Part shown: in pieces, positions 1-8,643 of the stretch | Position numbering within the stretch: position 1 is the first letter of the stretch | Layout: each line of letters starts with the position of its first letter | Notes under the pieces: model-generated | The model's input: only the letters and a program-made list of their open reading frames with translations | What the model was told of the DNA's origin: nothing | Databases searched by the model: none | Assembly (NCBI RefSeq): GCF_045788535.1 | Contig: NZ_CP074074.1 | Span: forward strand, 2,604,001 to 2,668,000 | Length of the DNA: 64,000 bases | Direction of reading: 5' to 3' | From: Allotamlana fucoidanivorans | GTDB taxonomy: Bacteria; Bacteroidota; Bacteroidia; Flavobacteriales; Flavobacteriaceae | Translations under genes and position numbers: made by a program

Positions 1-2835
1 TACAAAGATCATTGGGCGTTCATTAAGCCAGTAAAGCATGAGATACCTGATGTTAAACATAAAAATCAGGTAGCAAATGGCATTGATAATTTTGTTTTAG
101 AAGAATTAGAACTTGTTGGTTTAAAGCTTTCAGAAAAGGCAGATAAAGAATTGCTTTTACGGAGAGCATCTCTTGATTTAACAGGACTTCAACCAACTAT
201 TGAAGAATTAGATGTTTTTTTAAAAGATGAATCTCCCGAAGCTTATGAAAAGCAAATAGACCGTTTGTTAGCATCGTTGCAGTATGGAGAGCAACGTACT
301 TTAGATTGGATGGACGTGGCACGGTATGCTGACACGCATGGTTACAGTGTTGATTGGTATCGCGATGTTTCACCGTGGCGTGATTGGGTAATTAAGGCCT
401 TCAACGAAAATATGCCTTATGACGAATTCATACTTTGGCAACTTGCAGGTGATATGTTGCCTAATGCAACAAGAGAACAGCGCTTGGCAACAACCTTCAA
501 CCGGTTACACCCACAAAATCTTGAAGGAGGAATTATAGATGAAGAATTTCGTTCTGAATATGTGTCTGATAGAACAGCCACGGTAGGGCAGGCATTTTTA
601 GGGCTTACAGTGGCTTGTGCAAAATGTCACGATCATAAATATGACCCTATTTCCCAAAAAGATCATTTTGAACTGTACAGCTTCTTTAATAATGTAAATG
701 AAACAGGGCTTATTCCTTGGGATTTAGCAACTCCAGTACCAACCATGTTACTTCCTACAAACGAGCAAGAAGAATTGATGTTGTATCTGGAATCTCTTGT
801 TGACGAGAAAGAAAAAATGGTTAGTGAGGTTATTAAGAATGAGTCTGATAAAGCTAATAATTGGATAATCAATGAATCTTATAAAACAATAAATACCAAA
901 CAAAAGCCTCTTGGTTTAATTGCTCATTTAGACTTCAATCAACAGAATTTTAAAAATAATGTCGCACAAAAAGAAAAACAAAATATTAGAATGCGACAAC
1001 ATTTTGCCGATAACCAAAAGGCCGTTTTTAAAGCGGGAATTTCAGGTTACGGTTTAGCAATGGATGGTGATACGTGGCTGGATTTAGATAAAATTGGTAT
1101 TTTCAAAAGAGACCAGGCATTCAGTATAGGGATTCAAGTATTCGTTCCAAAAGATTTAAAAAACGGTGTTATTTTCCATAAAATGCAGGGCCCAGAACTT
1201 CATAGTTACAGAGGGTATCACCTAAATATAAAGGATAATAAAATAGAAGCCCTTCTGGCTCATGTTTGGCCAGATAATGCTATTGTAAAGCAGTCTTTAA
1301 TTGATGTACCCAAGGAAAAATGGATTCAGCTTACCATAACCTATGATGGCTCAAGTAAAGCCAGCGGTGTAAACATATACCTTGATGGAGAAAAGCTTGA
1401 AACCGAAATTATGGTTGATAACCTGTATAAAGATATCATCTTTAAAAATCAATCTATTGGGATATATAAAGGAAAAACCGAACCTGGTTTAAGAATAGGA
1501 GCTATTTGGCGAGGTAAAGGTTTAAGAAATGGAATGGTTGATGATATTTTGGTGTTTAACCGTGAATTGACAGGGCTTGAAGTTATGCAGTTTGCAAATT
1601 CCACGAGGTTGAATCAGCTTTTGTCAAAATCAGAAAAAGAACTTAATGCTTCTGAAAAACAACTTCTTAAAGCGTATTTTGTAACCACAAAATCAAACGC
1701 TTACAAAGCCTCACTTAAGGAATTGATGAATGCAAGGTCACAATATGTAGATAGTATTGAGCCTATTAAAGAAATCATGGTGATGAAGGAAATGGAAAAA
1801 CCAAGACAAGCTTATGTGCTTGATAGGGGGCAATACGACTCGCCCACAGATTCGGTTTTTCCTGATGTGCCAGAACGAATCTTCGCTTTTCCAGATGACT
1901 TAGAGAGAAACCGTATAGGCCTATCAAAATGGTTAACCCATGAGGATAATCCGTTAACGGCTAGAGTTACCGTAAATAGATACTGGCAAAATATTTTTGG
2001 TCGTGGACTTGTAAAAACCTCTGAAGATTTCGGAAATCAGGGAGAGCTTCCTAGTCATCCTAAATTATTAGACTGGTTGGCTATAAAGTTTATAGAATCT
2101 GGTTGGGATGTTAAGGCACTGCATAAATTGATAGTAATGTCAAGCACATACCAGCAAACAAGTATTGCAAGTAAAGAGTTGATGGCTATAGACAAAGAGA
2201 ACAAACTTTTAGCTAGAGGCCCTTCAAAACGATTATCTGGTGAAATGTTAAGAGACAATGCCTTGTATGCTTCGGGCTTATTAAATCAAAAAATAGGAGG
2301 AGAGAGTGTTTATCCGTATCAACCTCCAGGATTATGGCGAGTTAGTGGCGGAACATATGAAGAAGGTACAGGAGAGGCTTTATACAGACGAAGTATGTAC
2401 ACCATTTGGAAGCGTACGGTACCCAATCCTACAATAGCAACGTTTGATGCACCAACAAGAGATTTATGTACCACAAGACGTCAAGAAACGAATACGCCAT
2501 TACAGGCCTTAGTACTATTAAATGACCCAACTTTTATTGAAGCGGCTAGGGTAATGGGGAAGAAAATAGCTGGGTATAATGATTTAAAAGAAGGTGTTGC
2601 TACCATATTTAGAAAGCTAACAGGTAGAGAAATTAAATCAACTGAATTGGATGTTTTGTTGGATTTACAACAATCAGAATTAGAAAAATTTAAAAATAAC
2701 GAAGCTAAGGCTAACGGATGGATAAGTCTGGGAGAGTATAAAATAGAACCAACAGATGACAAAGCGTTAATTGCTGCAAATGCTGTGGTGGCATCAACAA
2801 TTATAAATTCTGACGCTTTTATAACGAAACGATAA
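1..2835 (+). CDS. DUF1549/LamG/DUF1553 heme-motif protein (PSD1 family), 5'-truncated
   Basis: The reading frame is open from base 1, so the N-terminus lies outside the window; 944 codons are visible. The start resembles the linker before DUF1549 (residues DHWAFIKP). A c-type heme motif CAKCH lies at visible residues 206-210 inside DUF1549. Residues about 330-540 look like a LamG/concanavalin-type jelly roll, and the rest is a DUF1553 domain (WLTHEDNPLTARVTVNRYW region). In Planctomycetes and some Bacteroidota such proteins often begin with a PSCyt1 cytochrome domain, which may be upstream here. They are predicted to be exported redox or binding proteins of unknown substrate. It is the first visible gene of a four-gene set and is followed after 22 bp by the DUF1501 gene. 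The family call is firm; the function is unknown. Confidence 0.93.
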   Translation, partial: YKDHWAFIKPVKHEIPDVKHKNQVANGIDNFVLEELELVGLKLSEKADKELLLRRASLDLTGLQPTIEELDVFLKDESPEAYEKQIDRLLASLQYGEQRTLDWMDVARYADTHGYSVDWYRDVSPWRDWVIKAFNENMPYDEFILWQLAGDMLPNATREQRLATTFNRLHPQNLEGGIIDEEFRSEYVSDRTATVGQAFLGLTVACAKCHDHKYDPISQKDHFELYSFFNNVNETGLIPWDLATPVPTMLLPTNEQEELMLYLESLVDEKEKMVSEVIKNESDKANNWIINESYKTINTKQKPLGLIAHLDFNQQNFKNNVAQKEKQNIRMRQHFADNQKAVFKAGISGYGLAMDGDTWLDLDKIGIFKRDQAFSIGIQVFVPKDLKNGVIFHKMQGPELHSYRGYHLNIKDNKIEALLAHVWPDNAIVKQSLIDVPKEKWIQLTITYDGSSKASGVNIYLDGEKLETEIMVDNLYKDIIFKNQSIGIYKGKTEPGLRIGAIWRGKGLRNGMVDDILVFNRELTGLEVMQFANSTRLNQLLSKSEKELNASEKQLLKAYFVTTKSNAYKASLKELMNARSQYVDSIEPIKEIMVMKEMEKPRQAYVLDRGQYDSPTDSVFPDVPERIFAFPDDLERNRIGLSKWLTHEDNPLTARVTVNRYWQNIFGRGLVKTSEDFGNQGELPSHPKLLDWLAIKFIESGWDVKALHKLIVMSSTYQQTSIASKELMAIDKENKLLARGPSKRLSGEMLRDNALYASGLLNQKIGGESVYPYQPPGLWRVSGGTYEEGTGEALYRRSMYTIWKRTVPNPTIATFDAPTRDLCTTRRQETNTPLQALVLLNDPTFIEAARVMGKKIAGYNDLKEGVATIFRKLTGREIKSTELDVLLDLQQSELEKFKNNEAKANGWISLGEYKIEPTDDKALIAANAVVASTIINSDAFITKR

Positions 2836-2857
2836 TTTCAACAAAACTTAAAACGCC

Positions 2858-4351
2858 ATGTGTGATCATCACGATATATTAAGATCAAATAACAAGGATT
2901 TACAAAGCTTTGAAAAACAATTTGATAGAAGGCATTTTTTAAAGAAAACCTCACTAGGTATTGGAGCCCTAGCGCTAGGTAGTTTATTAAATACAGAAAA
3001 AGCTTGGGCTAATGTAGGTAGTAATATGCCTTTATTTAATAAAAATAAACAGGGGTTACCGCATCATTTACCTAAAGCCAAACGCATTATATATCTATTT
3101 CAAAGTGGAGGGCCATCACAATTAGATTTATTTGATTATAAACCTAAACTGGTAGATATGTTTGGTAAAGACTTACCAGAATCGGTTATAGGCGGACAAA
3201 GACTTACTGGTATGAGTGGCAGTCAAAGTACTTTACCAGTAGCACCTTCATCATTAAAATTTAAACAGTATGGGGAGTCTAGAGCTTGGGTAAGTGAAGC
3301 TATGCCTTATTTATCAGAAGTGGTTGATGATTTATGCTTCATAAAATCCATGCAAACCGATCAAATTAACCATACACCAGCAGTAACATTTTTTCAAACG
3401 GGTCATCAACTTCCAGGTAGGCCTTCCATGGGATCATGGTTAAGTTATGGTTTAGGATCTGATAATGATAATTTACCAACCTTTATTACGCTGGTTTCAA
3501 AAAACGGAAAAGGTCAGCCCCTAAAGGCAAGTTTATGGGGCAATGGTTTTTTACCTACTGAGCACCAAGGTGTTCAATTTAGATCAGGAAAAGATCCTGT
3601 ACTTTACTTAAATAATCCTGATAATTATGATGGGAATGACCGCAAAAAGATGTTAGATTATTTAGGGAGGCTTAACAATATTCAAAATGATGCTTACGGA
3701 GATCCCGAAATTCAGGCTAGAATGACACAGTATGAAATGGCTTATCGTATGCAAACATCAGTGCCAGAAGTTACAGATACTTCTGATGAGCCAGATCATA
3801 TTTTTGAATTATATGGAAAAGACAGCCGTGATGCTGGAACGTATGCAGCCAACTGTTTAATGGCAAGAAAACTTTTAGAAAAAGGCGTGAAATTTGTACA
3901 GTTATTTCATCAAGGTTGGGATCAGCATATAGGATGTCCTGGAGGTGTTAGAAACCAAAGTAGGAAAACAGATCAGGCTACAGCCGCTTTAATAAAAGAT
4001 TTAAAGCAACGAGGTATGCTTGATGATACGCTGGTTGTTTGGGGCGGAGAGTTTGGAAGAACGGTGTATTCACAGGGGCAATTAACCGATAAGAATTATG
4101 GTAGAGATCATCACCCAAAAGCATTTACAATGTGGATGGCAGGTGCTGGCGTAAAACCTGGATTTTCTTATGGAGAAACTGATGATTTTAGTTATAACGT
4201 AGTGAAAGATCCTGTTCATGTTCATGATTTTCATGCTACACTATTACATCTTTTTGGTATTGACCATGAGCGTTTAACCTTTAAACACCAAGGAAGAAGG
4301 TTCAGATTAACAGATGTTCACGGTCATGTTGTAAAAGATTTACTTACCTAA
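2858..4351 (+). CDS. DUF1501 family protein, Tat signal (alkaline-phosphatase/sulfatase-like fold)
   Basis: A 497-residue protein. Residues 24-30 read RRHFLKK, followed by a hydrophobic stretch (GIGALALGSLL), a twin-arginine signal, so export after folding is expected. The body carries DUF1501 landmarks: FQSGGPSQLDLFDYKP near the start, WGGEFGRT in the middle and HDFHATLLHLFGID near the end. DUF1501 proteins share the alkaline phosphatase/sulfatase fold and nearly always sit beside DUF1549/DUF1553 genes, as here. The reaction is not established. The first 23 residues before the RR pair are polar, which is usual in this family. It is 22 bp after the DUF1553 gene and 16 bp before the beta-propeller gene, suggesting one transcript. 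Confidence 0.93.
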   Translation: MCDHHDILRSNNKDLQSFEKQFDRRHFLKKTSLGIGALALGSLLNTEKAWANVGSNMPLFNKNKQGLPHHLPKAKRIIYLFQSGGPSQLDLFDYKPKLVDMFGKDLPESVIGGQRLTGMSGSQSTLPVAPSSLKFKQYGESRAWVSEAMPYLSEVVDDLCFIKSMQTDQINHTPAVTFFQTGHQLPGRPSMGSWLSYGLGSDNDNLPTFITLVSKNGKGQPLKASLWGNGFLPTEHQGVQFRSGKDPVLYLNNPDNYDGNDRKKMLDYLGRLNNIQNDAYGDPEIQARMTQYEMAYRMQTSVPEVTDTSDEPDHIFELYGKDSRDAGTYAANCLMARKLLEKGVKFVQLFHQGWDQHIGCPGGVRNQSRKTDQATAALIKDLKQRGMLDDTLVVWGGEFGRTVYSQGQLTDKNYGRDHHPKAFTMWMAGAGVKPGFSYGETDDFSYNVVKDPVHVHDFHATLLHLFGIDHERLTFKHQGRRFRLTDVHGHVVKDLLT

Positions 4352-4367
4352 TACTAAACTAAAAATT

Positions 4368-5498
4368 ATGACTACTAGAAGAAACTTTTTAAAAAACACA
4401 AGCTTAGCAGGAGCCGCTTTGGCAGCATCTTCATCAACTTTTGGAGCGTCTATTATTACAAGTAAGAAACAATCAAATCATTTGCTTAATGAAACAGATA
4501 CAATTCTAGGTCATGGTGATTATAAGTATAAACTTACTAAAAACTGGGCACAATTGAGTTCTACCAGAACACCATTATTAAATTGCCATGAAATGGTAAT
4601 GGATAGCAAAGGTCGTTTGATCATGATAGGCGATCATCCGCAAAATAATATTCTAATTTTTGATAAATCTGGTAAGTTATTAGATTTTTGGGGCACAGCT
4701 TATCAAGGAGGTCATGGGTTGACATTACATGACGAAGGCGGAGAAGATATGTTATATATAGCAGATTCTGGTTGGGCACTAGGTAAGAATAACAAAATGG
4801 TAAAGCATAATGGTCGTGTTGCGAAAACTACGGTTGATGGTAAGGTAATTTTTGATATCGGACACCCAGTAACTATTGGTATTTATAAGCCAGGTGAGGA
4901 TTTTTGTCCAACCGAAACCGCCATTGGACCAAACGGTGATATTTATGTTGCTGATGGCTATGGTATGAGTCGCGTTGTTCAATATGATGCTTATGGAAGA
5001 TACATTAGGCATTGGGGAGGAAGTGATAATCCAGATGAAAACTACCGGATAATGAGCGCCCATGGCGTTGCAATAGATTATCGAGATAAAAACAATCCAA
5101 TGGTTGTTGTAACATCTCGAAGTCAAGCTTGTTTTAAATGGTTTACGTTAGATGGGAAGTATATTAAAACGTTACACTTACCAAATATGCAGGTATGCAG
5201 GCCCGTTTTTGATGATACTAATTTGTATGCTGGTGTTTGTTGGTCTCAACCTAAAGTCGGTAAAACCAACTGGAAAGATCATACTGGTTTTGTAACTATT
5301 TTAGAGGGTGATAAAGTTGTCTCCAATCCAGGCGGTACAGCGCCTGTTTATAAGGATGGTGAACTTCAAAAGTCTTTTCAAATTGACGAAAAGCCTATAC
5401 TACATGGTCACGATGTATGTATAGATGAAGATAAAAATGTATATATATGTCAGTGGAATGCTAACCATTCCGCACCATATAAGTTAGAACGTGTTTAA
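4368..5498 (+). CDS. Tat-exported NHL/6-bladed beta-propeller protein
   Basis: A 376-residue protein that begins TTRRNFLKN followed by an Ala-rich hydrophobic run, a twin-arginine signal. The rest contains repeated strand-turn units typical of NHL or six-bladed propellers, for example IGPNGDIYVADGYG and YDAYGRYIRHWGG, related to the peptidyl-alpha-hydroxyglycine lyase-like propeller group. No lyase activity can be claimed from sequence alone. It sits between the DUF1501 gene (16 bp upstream) and the membrane cytochrome gene (19 bp downstream), so it probably works with them in the periplasm as a binding or scaffold subunit. Tat export of two soluble partners suggests that they fold, perhaps with metal or cofactor, before export. 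Confidence 0.88.
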   Translation: MTTRRNFLKNTSLAGAALAASSSTFGASIITSKKQSNHLLNETDTILGHGDYKYKLTKNWAQLSSTRTPLLNCHEMVMDSKGRLIMIGDHPQNNILIFDKSGKLLDFWGTAYQGGHGLTLHDEGGEDMLYIADSGWALGKNNKMVKHNGRVAKTTVDGKVIFDIGHPVTIGIYKPGEDFCPTETAIGPNGDIYVADGYGMSRVVQYDAYGRYIRHWGGSDNPDENYRIMSAHGVAIDYRDKNNPMVVVTSRSQACFKWFTLDGKYIKTLHLPNMQVCRPVFDDTNLYAGVCWSQPKVGKTNWKDHTGFVTILEGDKVVSNPGGTAPVYKDGELQKSFQIDEKPILHGHDVCIDEDKNVYICQWNANHSAPYKLERV

Positions 5499-5517
5499 AC
5501 AAAATTGAGAGTTTTTT

Positions 5518-6909
5518 ATGACTGAAGTACCAGATTTTGTGCTGTTTTTAGGAAGGTTTCACCCCTTAGTAGTGCATTTGCCTATTGGCTTTTTGTTTTT
5601 TGCCTTTTTGTTAGAATGGTTTGGAAAACACCCTGATAGAAAAGCGCTAAAATCGGCTGTGCCTTTTGCTCTATTTTTAGGCTTTATAACAGCGCTAATA
5701 GCATGTGTTTTAGGGTATATGCTTTCATTGAGTGGTGATTATGAAGTGTCTATGCTAGACTCCCATTTTTATTTTGGAGTCGTTACAACGGTAATTGTTT
5801 TACTGGCTTGGTTGATTCGGGTGGATAAATTAAAGTTGACCGTTTTAAATACTGCTAAATCAAATATTTCATTGTTAACGCTCATTGTGGTCTTACTGAG
5901 TATCACTGGACATTATGGTGGAAATTTAACACACGGAAGTGACTACTTAACCAAATATTTACCATTTACTCAAAAGGAGCAAAAAACGCTTCCTAAGATT
6001 GCTAAAGTAGAGGATGCTGTTATTTTTGACTATTTAGCTCAACCTATTATTGAAGAGAAATGTATAAGCTGCCACAATTCAAATAAGAAAAAGGGCGGAT
6101 TGTCTTTTCAAGATTCACTATCTATTTTTAAAGGAGGTAAAAATGGAAAAGTTGTAGTGGCCGGAAATGCGATGGAATCTGAAATGATAAAACGTGTGTT
6201 GTTAGATCCAAAACATGATGATTTCATGCCTCCTGAGGGCAAAACACCATTGACTGAAGATGAAATTTTTATTTTGAAGTATTGGATAGATAATGCCCAT
6301 GCTAATTTCAGTTCAAAAGTATCTGCAGTAAAAACCTCAGACAGTATGAAGCATATTGCATCTGTTTTTTTAGGGTTTGAAAAAATGGGGCATAACAAGG
6401 AAGTTACTTTGCCAAAAGTATCTCCAGTTGAAACTCATGTTCTTGAAGAGTTAATGGCTGAAGGGTTTAATTTTAGGGAATTGGTTTTCAATTCAAATGT
6501 TTATGAGGTAGTTTTACCAAACTACAATATGGATAAGGGTACAAAGGATTTGACTCTAAAACTTCAAAAACTTGCTAATTTAAAGAGCAATATACTGTGG
6601 TTATATATTGAAGATAATCAACTTACCGATGCACATCTTGAGATAATTAACACTTTTAATAATCTGGAAAAATTAGTTGTTAATAGAAATCAAATAACTG
6701 ATAAAGGCTTAAAATTACTAGAAAATCATTCCAATCTTTTAAGCTTGAATATTTATAATAACAACATTACAGATAATTGCTTAGAGAGTTTAATGCATAT
6801 GCATAAGTTACAAAAGGTTTATGCTTGGCAAACAGCAATAACAGAAGAGAGCCTTAATAAGTATCAGCAAGAGGCTAACTTTCCTGAGGTAATACTTGCA
6901 TCATATTAA
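5518..6909 (+). CDS. DUF2231-like membrane domain, PSCyt1 cytochrome c and leucine-rich repeats
   Basis: A 463-residue protein in three parts. Residues about 10-135 hold four hydrophobic helices beginning FHPLVVHLPIGF, as in DUF2231 membrane domains. Residues about 170-265 form a planctomycete-type cytochrome c domain with heme motif CISCH (182-186) and a probable distal Met ligand in MPPEGKTPL (Met 237). Residues about 330-455 are leucine-rich repeats of roughly 24 residues (NNLEKLVVNRNQITDKGLKL). It is the likely membrane anchor and electron-transfer partner for the soluble proteins encoded upstream. The same fusion is known from Planctomycetes and Verrucomicrobia and its substrate is unknown. 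It is the last gene of the set; a large inverted repeat follows 41 bp after the stop. Confidence 0.9.
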   Translation: MTEVPDFVLFLGRFHPLVVHLPIGFLFFAFLLEWFGKHPDRKALKSAVPFALFLGFITALIACVLGYMLSLSGDYEVSMLDSHFYFGVVTTVIVLLAWLIRVDKLKLTVLNTAKSNISLLTLIVVLLSITGHYGGNLTHGSDYLTKYLPFTQKEQKTLPKIAKVEDAVIFDYLAQPIIEEKCISCHNSNKKKGGLSFQDSLSIFKGGKNGKVVVAGNAMESEMIKRVLLDPKHDDFMPPEGKTPLTEDEIFILKYWIDNAHANFSSKVSAVKTSDSMKHIASVFLGFEKMGHNKEVTLPKVSPVETHVLEELMAEGFNFRELVFNSNVYEVVLPNYNMDKGTKDLTLKLQKLANLKSNILWLYIEDNQLTDAHLEIINTFNNLEKLVVNRNQITDKGLKLLENHSNLLSLNIYNNNITDNCLESLMHMHKLQKVYAWQTAITEESLNKYQQEANFPEVILASY

Positions 6910-6950
6910 ATGCTTGCTTTAAAATAAGGTATAGAAAATTCATAATCTTC

Positions 6951-7003
6951 ATACTGAAATAGTTAAATATTTTTTTAATAATAATATTTAACTATTTTAG
7001 TAT
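6951..7003 (+). repeat. 21-bp near-perfect inverted repeat before the DinB-like gene
   Basis: The arms at 6951-6971 and 6983-7003 match over 21 bp with one difference, which becomes a G-U pair in RNA, around an 11-nt T/A-rich loop. The right arm ends 2 bp before the ATG at 7006. There is no T-tract after the right arm, so it is not a classical terminator for the gene ending at 6909. It could be a 5'-UTR hairpin hiding the start codon or a protein-binding site. Confidence 0.75.
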
Positions 7004-7005
7004 GC

Positions 7006-7503
7006 ATGAATAACATCTTGCAAGCCAACTTAAAAACACTTCAGAAATCTCAATATATATTAAGTGGTTTAACCAATGACCAATTTTCTGACACTTCGGT
7101 AGCACCTTATTATTCCAGTATTGGTAGCCATATTAGACATGTTTTAGATTTTTACGATTGTATTTTTAGGGGTACAAATGAAGGCGTTGTTGATTTAATT
7201 GCTAGACGCCGCAACAAAGTGGTAGAGTATGATTGTCAATCGGCTATACAATACTTAAATGAAAGTATTGAAAAATTAAAATCAGTCACTTTCAATATGA
7301 GTGATGCACTTATTGTGATTGATGATTTGGGGTTAGGGAAAACAATGATACCTTATACTTACGGAAGCTTGTTTGCTCAGGCCAATAGCCATACTATTCA
7401 TCATTACGCTATTATCAATTATATTCTTGAGCGTTTAGGGATTGTTTCTAGTGATGTAACGTTTGGCTATAACCCAAGTACTCCAAAACCACTAATTGAG
7501 TAA
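7006..7503 (+). CDS. DinB-like four-helix protein
   Basis: A 165-residue soluble protein. Conserved His-bearing segments IGSHIRHVLDFYDC (about 41-54) and SHTIHHYAIINYIL (about 128-141) resemble the metal-binding histidines of the DinB/YfiT superfamily, whose members are often thiol-dependent transferases or stress proteins. The specific reaction cannot be deduced. Its start is preceded within 2 bp by a 21-bp inverted repeat that may control translation. It is transcribed away from the cytochrome operon and convergent with the DUF6095/murQ genes, from which it is separated by 13 bp. Confidence 0.85.
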   Translation: MNNILQANLKTLQKSQYILSGLTNDQFSDTSVAPYYSSIGSHIRHVLDFYDCIFRGTNEGVVDLIARRRNKVVEYDCQSAIQYLNESIEKLKSVTFNMSDALIVIDDLGLGKTMIPYTYGSLFAQANSHTIHHYAIINYILERLGIVSSDVTFGYNPSTPKPLIE

Positions 7504-7516
7504 TTATTAGTTACAA

Positions 7517-7750
7517 CTATTTCTTAAACATACTATCCATGATGATTTTAATGCCTTTAAACATCATGAAAACAGCCATGGCACAAATAGCGCAGCCAAT
7601 AATTAATAATGGTAAGTAAAGCGGTTCATCAGGTTTACTAAAAGCAAAACTTAAAAGTATAGGTCCCATAAAGAGGCTTAATAGAGAGAAGAGTAATGTT
7701 TTTAGTCCTTTAAATAGTAATTTTTTGTCTGTTTTATTGTCTTGCATCAT
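7517..7750 (-). CDS. Small two-helix membrane protein, DUF6095 family
   Basis: About 77 residues, with two hydrophobic helices (FKGLKTLLFSLLSLFMGPILL and YLPLLIIGCAICAMAVFMMF) and a basic C-terminus. It matches the flavobacterial DUF6095 family as I recall it; the function is unknown. An open frame extends 9 codons further upstream, but two adjacent ATG codons at 7750 and 7747 give the more typical N-terminus and place the start about 15 bp inside the end of murQ, indicating translational coupling. Either ATG may be used. Confidence 0.8.
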   Translation of the reverse strand: MMQDNKTDKKLLFKGLKTLLFSLLSLFMGPILLSFAFSKPDEPLYLPLLIIGCAICAMAVFMMFKGIKIIMDSMFKK

Positions 7751-8555
7751 TATAATTTTTAATCGCCTCACGTACACTTTTGTACTTGGTAAGGAGTTCT
7801 AAAGCCAAAGCTTCAGGTATTTGTAGTTCGGTCATTATCATTTTGGTGCCACGATCAACTAATTTATTATTGCTTAGCTGCATATCTACCATTTTATTGC
7901 CTTTAACGTGTCCCAATTGAATCATACTAGCTGTAGTAAGCATATTTAATACTAGTTTTTGGGCAGTACCAGCCTTCATTCTAGAACTTCCTGTAACAAA
8001 TTCAGGACCTACAATAACTTCAACAGGAAATTGGGCAGTTAAAGCAAGTGGACTCTTTTCATTGCAGGTAATACAACCTGTAATAATCTTGTTGTTATTA
8101 CATTGTTCAAGGGCAGAAATAACGTATGGTGTAGTGCCAGAAGCTGCTATACCAATAACAACATCTTTTTGAGAAATATTATAGGCTTGTAAATCTTTCC
8201 AACCTTGTTCGGTTGAATCTTCGGCAAATTCAACGGCTTTTCTAATGGCTGAATCTCCACCAGCAATGAGTCCTACAACCAAATCATGAGAAACTCCAAA
8301 CGTTGGTGGGCACTCAGAAGCATCAACAATGCCTAGTCTTCCACTAGTACCAGCACCTAAATAAAATAATCGCCCGCCATGTTTAAGTTTAGAAACTATT
8401 TGAATCACTAAAGCCTCAATTTGAGGTAGGGCTTTTTCAACGGCTAAGGGAACTGTTTTGTCTTCGTTGTTGATGTTTTTAAGAAGCTTTGAAACAGGCA
8501 TCTTCTCCAGATGATTATAGTTAGAATCTTGTTCGGTAGTTTTGGTAAAATTCAT
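7734..8555 (-). CDS. murQ: N-acetylmuramic acid 6-phosphate etherase
   Basis: A 273-residue SIS-domain protein that cleaves the lactyl ether of MurNAc-6-phosphate to GlcNAc-6-phosphate and D-lactate during cell-wall recycling. The SIS motif GAGTSGRLG is at about 68-75, followed directly by DASECPPTFG, whose Glu (residue 81) corresponds to the catalytic acid known in MurQ. The signature VTGSSRMKAGTAQK is also present. Its length is slightly shorter than the usual ~300 residues but the domain is complete. The 3' end overlaps the DUF6095 gene. No sugar phosphotransferase or anhMurNAc kinase gene is adjacent. Confidence 0.96.
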   Translation of the reverse strand: MNFTKTTEQDSNYNHLEKMPVSKLLKNINNEDKTVPLAVEKALPQIEALVIQIVSKLKHGGRLFYLGAGTSGRLGIVDASECPPTFGVSHDLVVGLIAGGDSAIRKAVEFAEDSTEQGWKDLQAYNISQKDVVIGIAASGTTPYVISALEQCNNNKIITGCITCNEKSPLALTAQFPVEVIVGPEFVTGSSRMKAGTAQKLVLNMLTTASMIQLGHVKGNKMVDMQLSNNKLVDRGTKMIMTELQIPEALALELLTKYKSVREAIKNYNDARQ

Positions 8556-8643
8556 GATTCAAAAGTAATCAAAATTCATTTACTACTAGGTTGATATTTT
8601 AATAAATAGCAAAGGCTTACTTGAATGTAAACGAACTAATACC

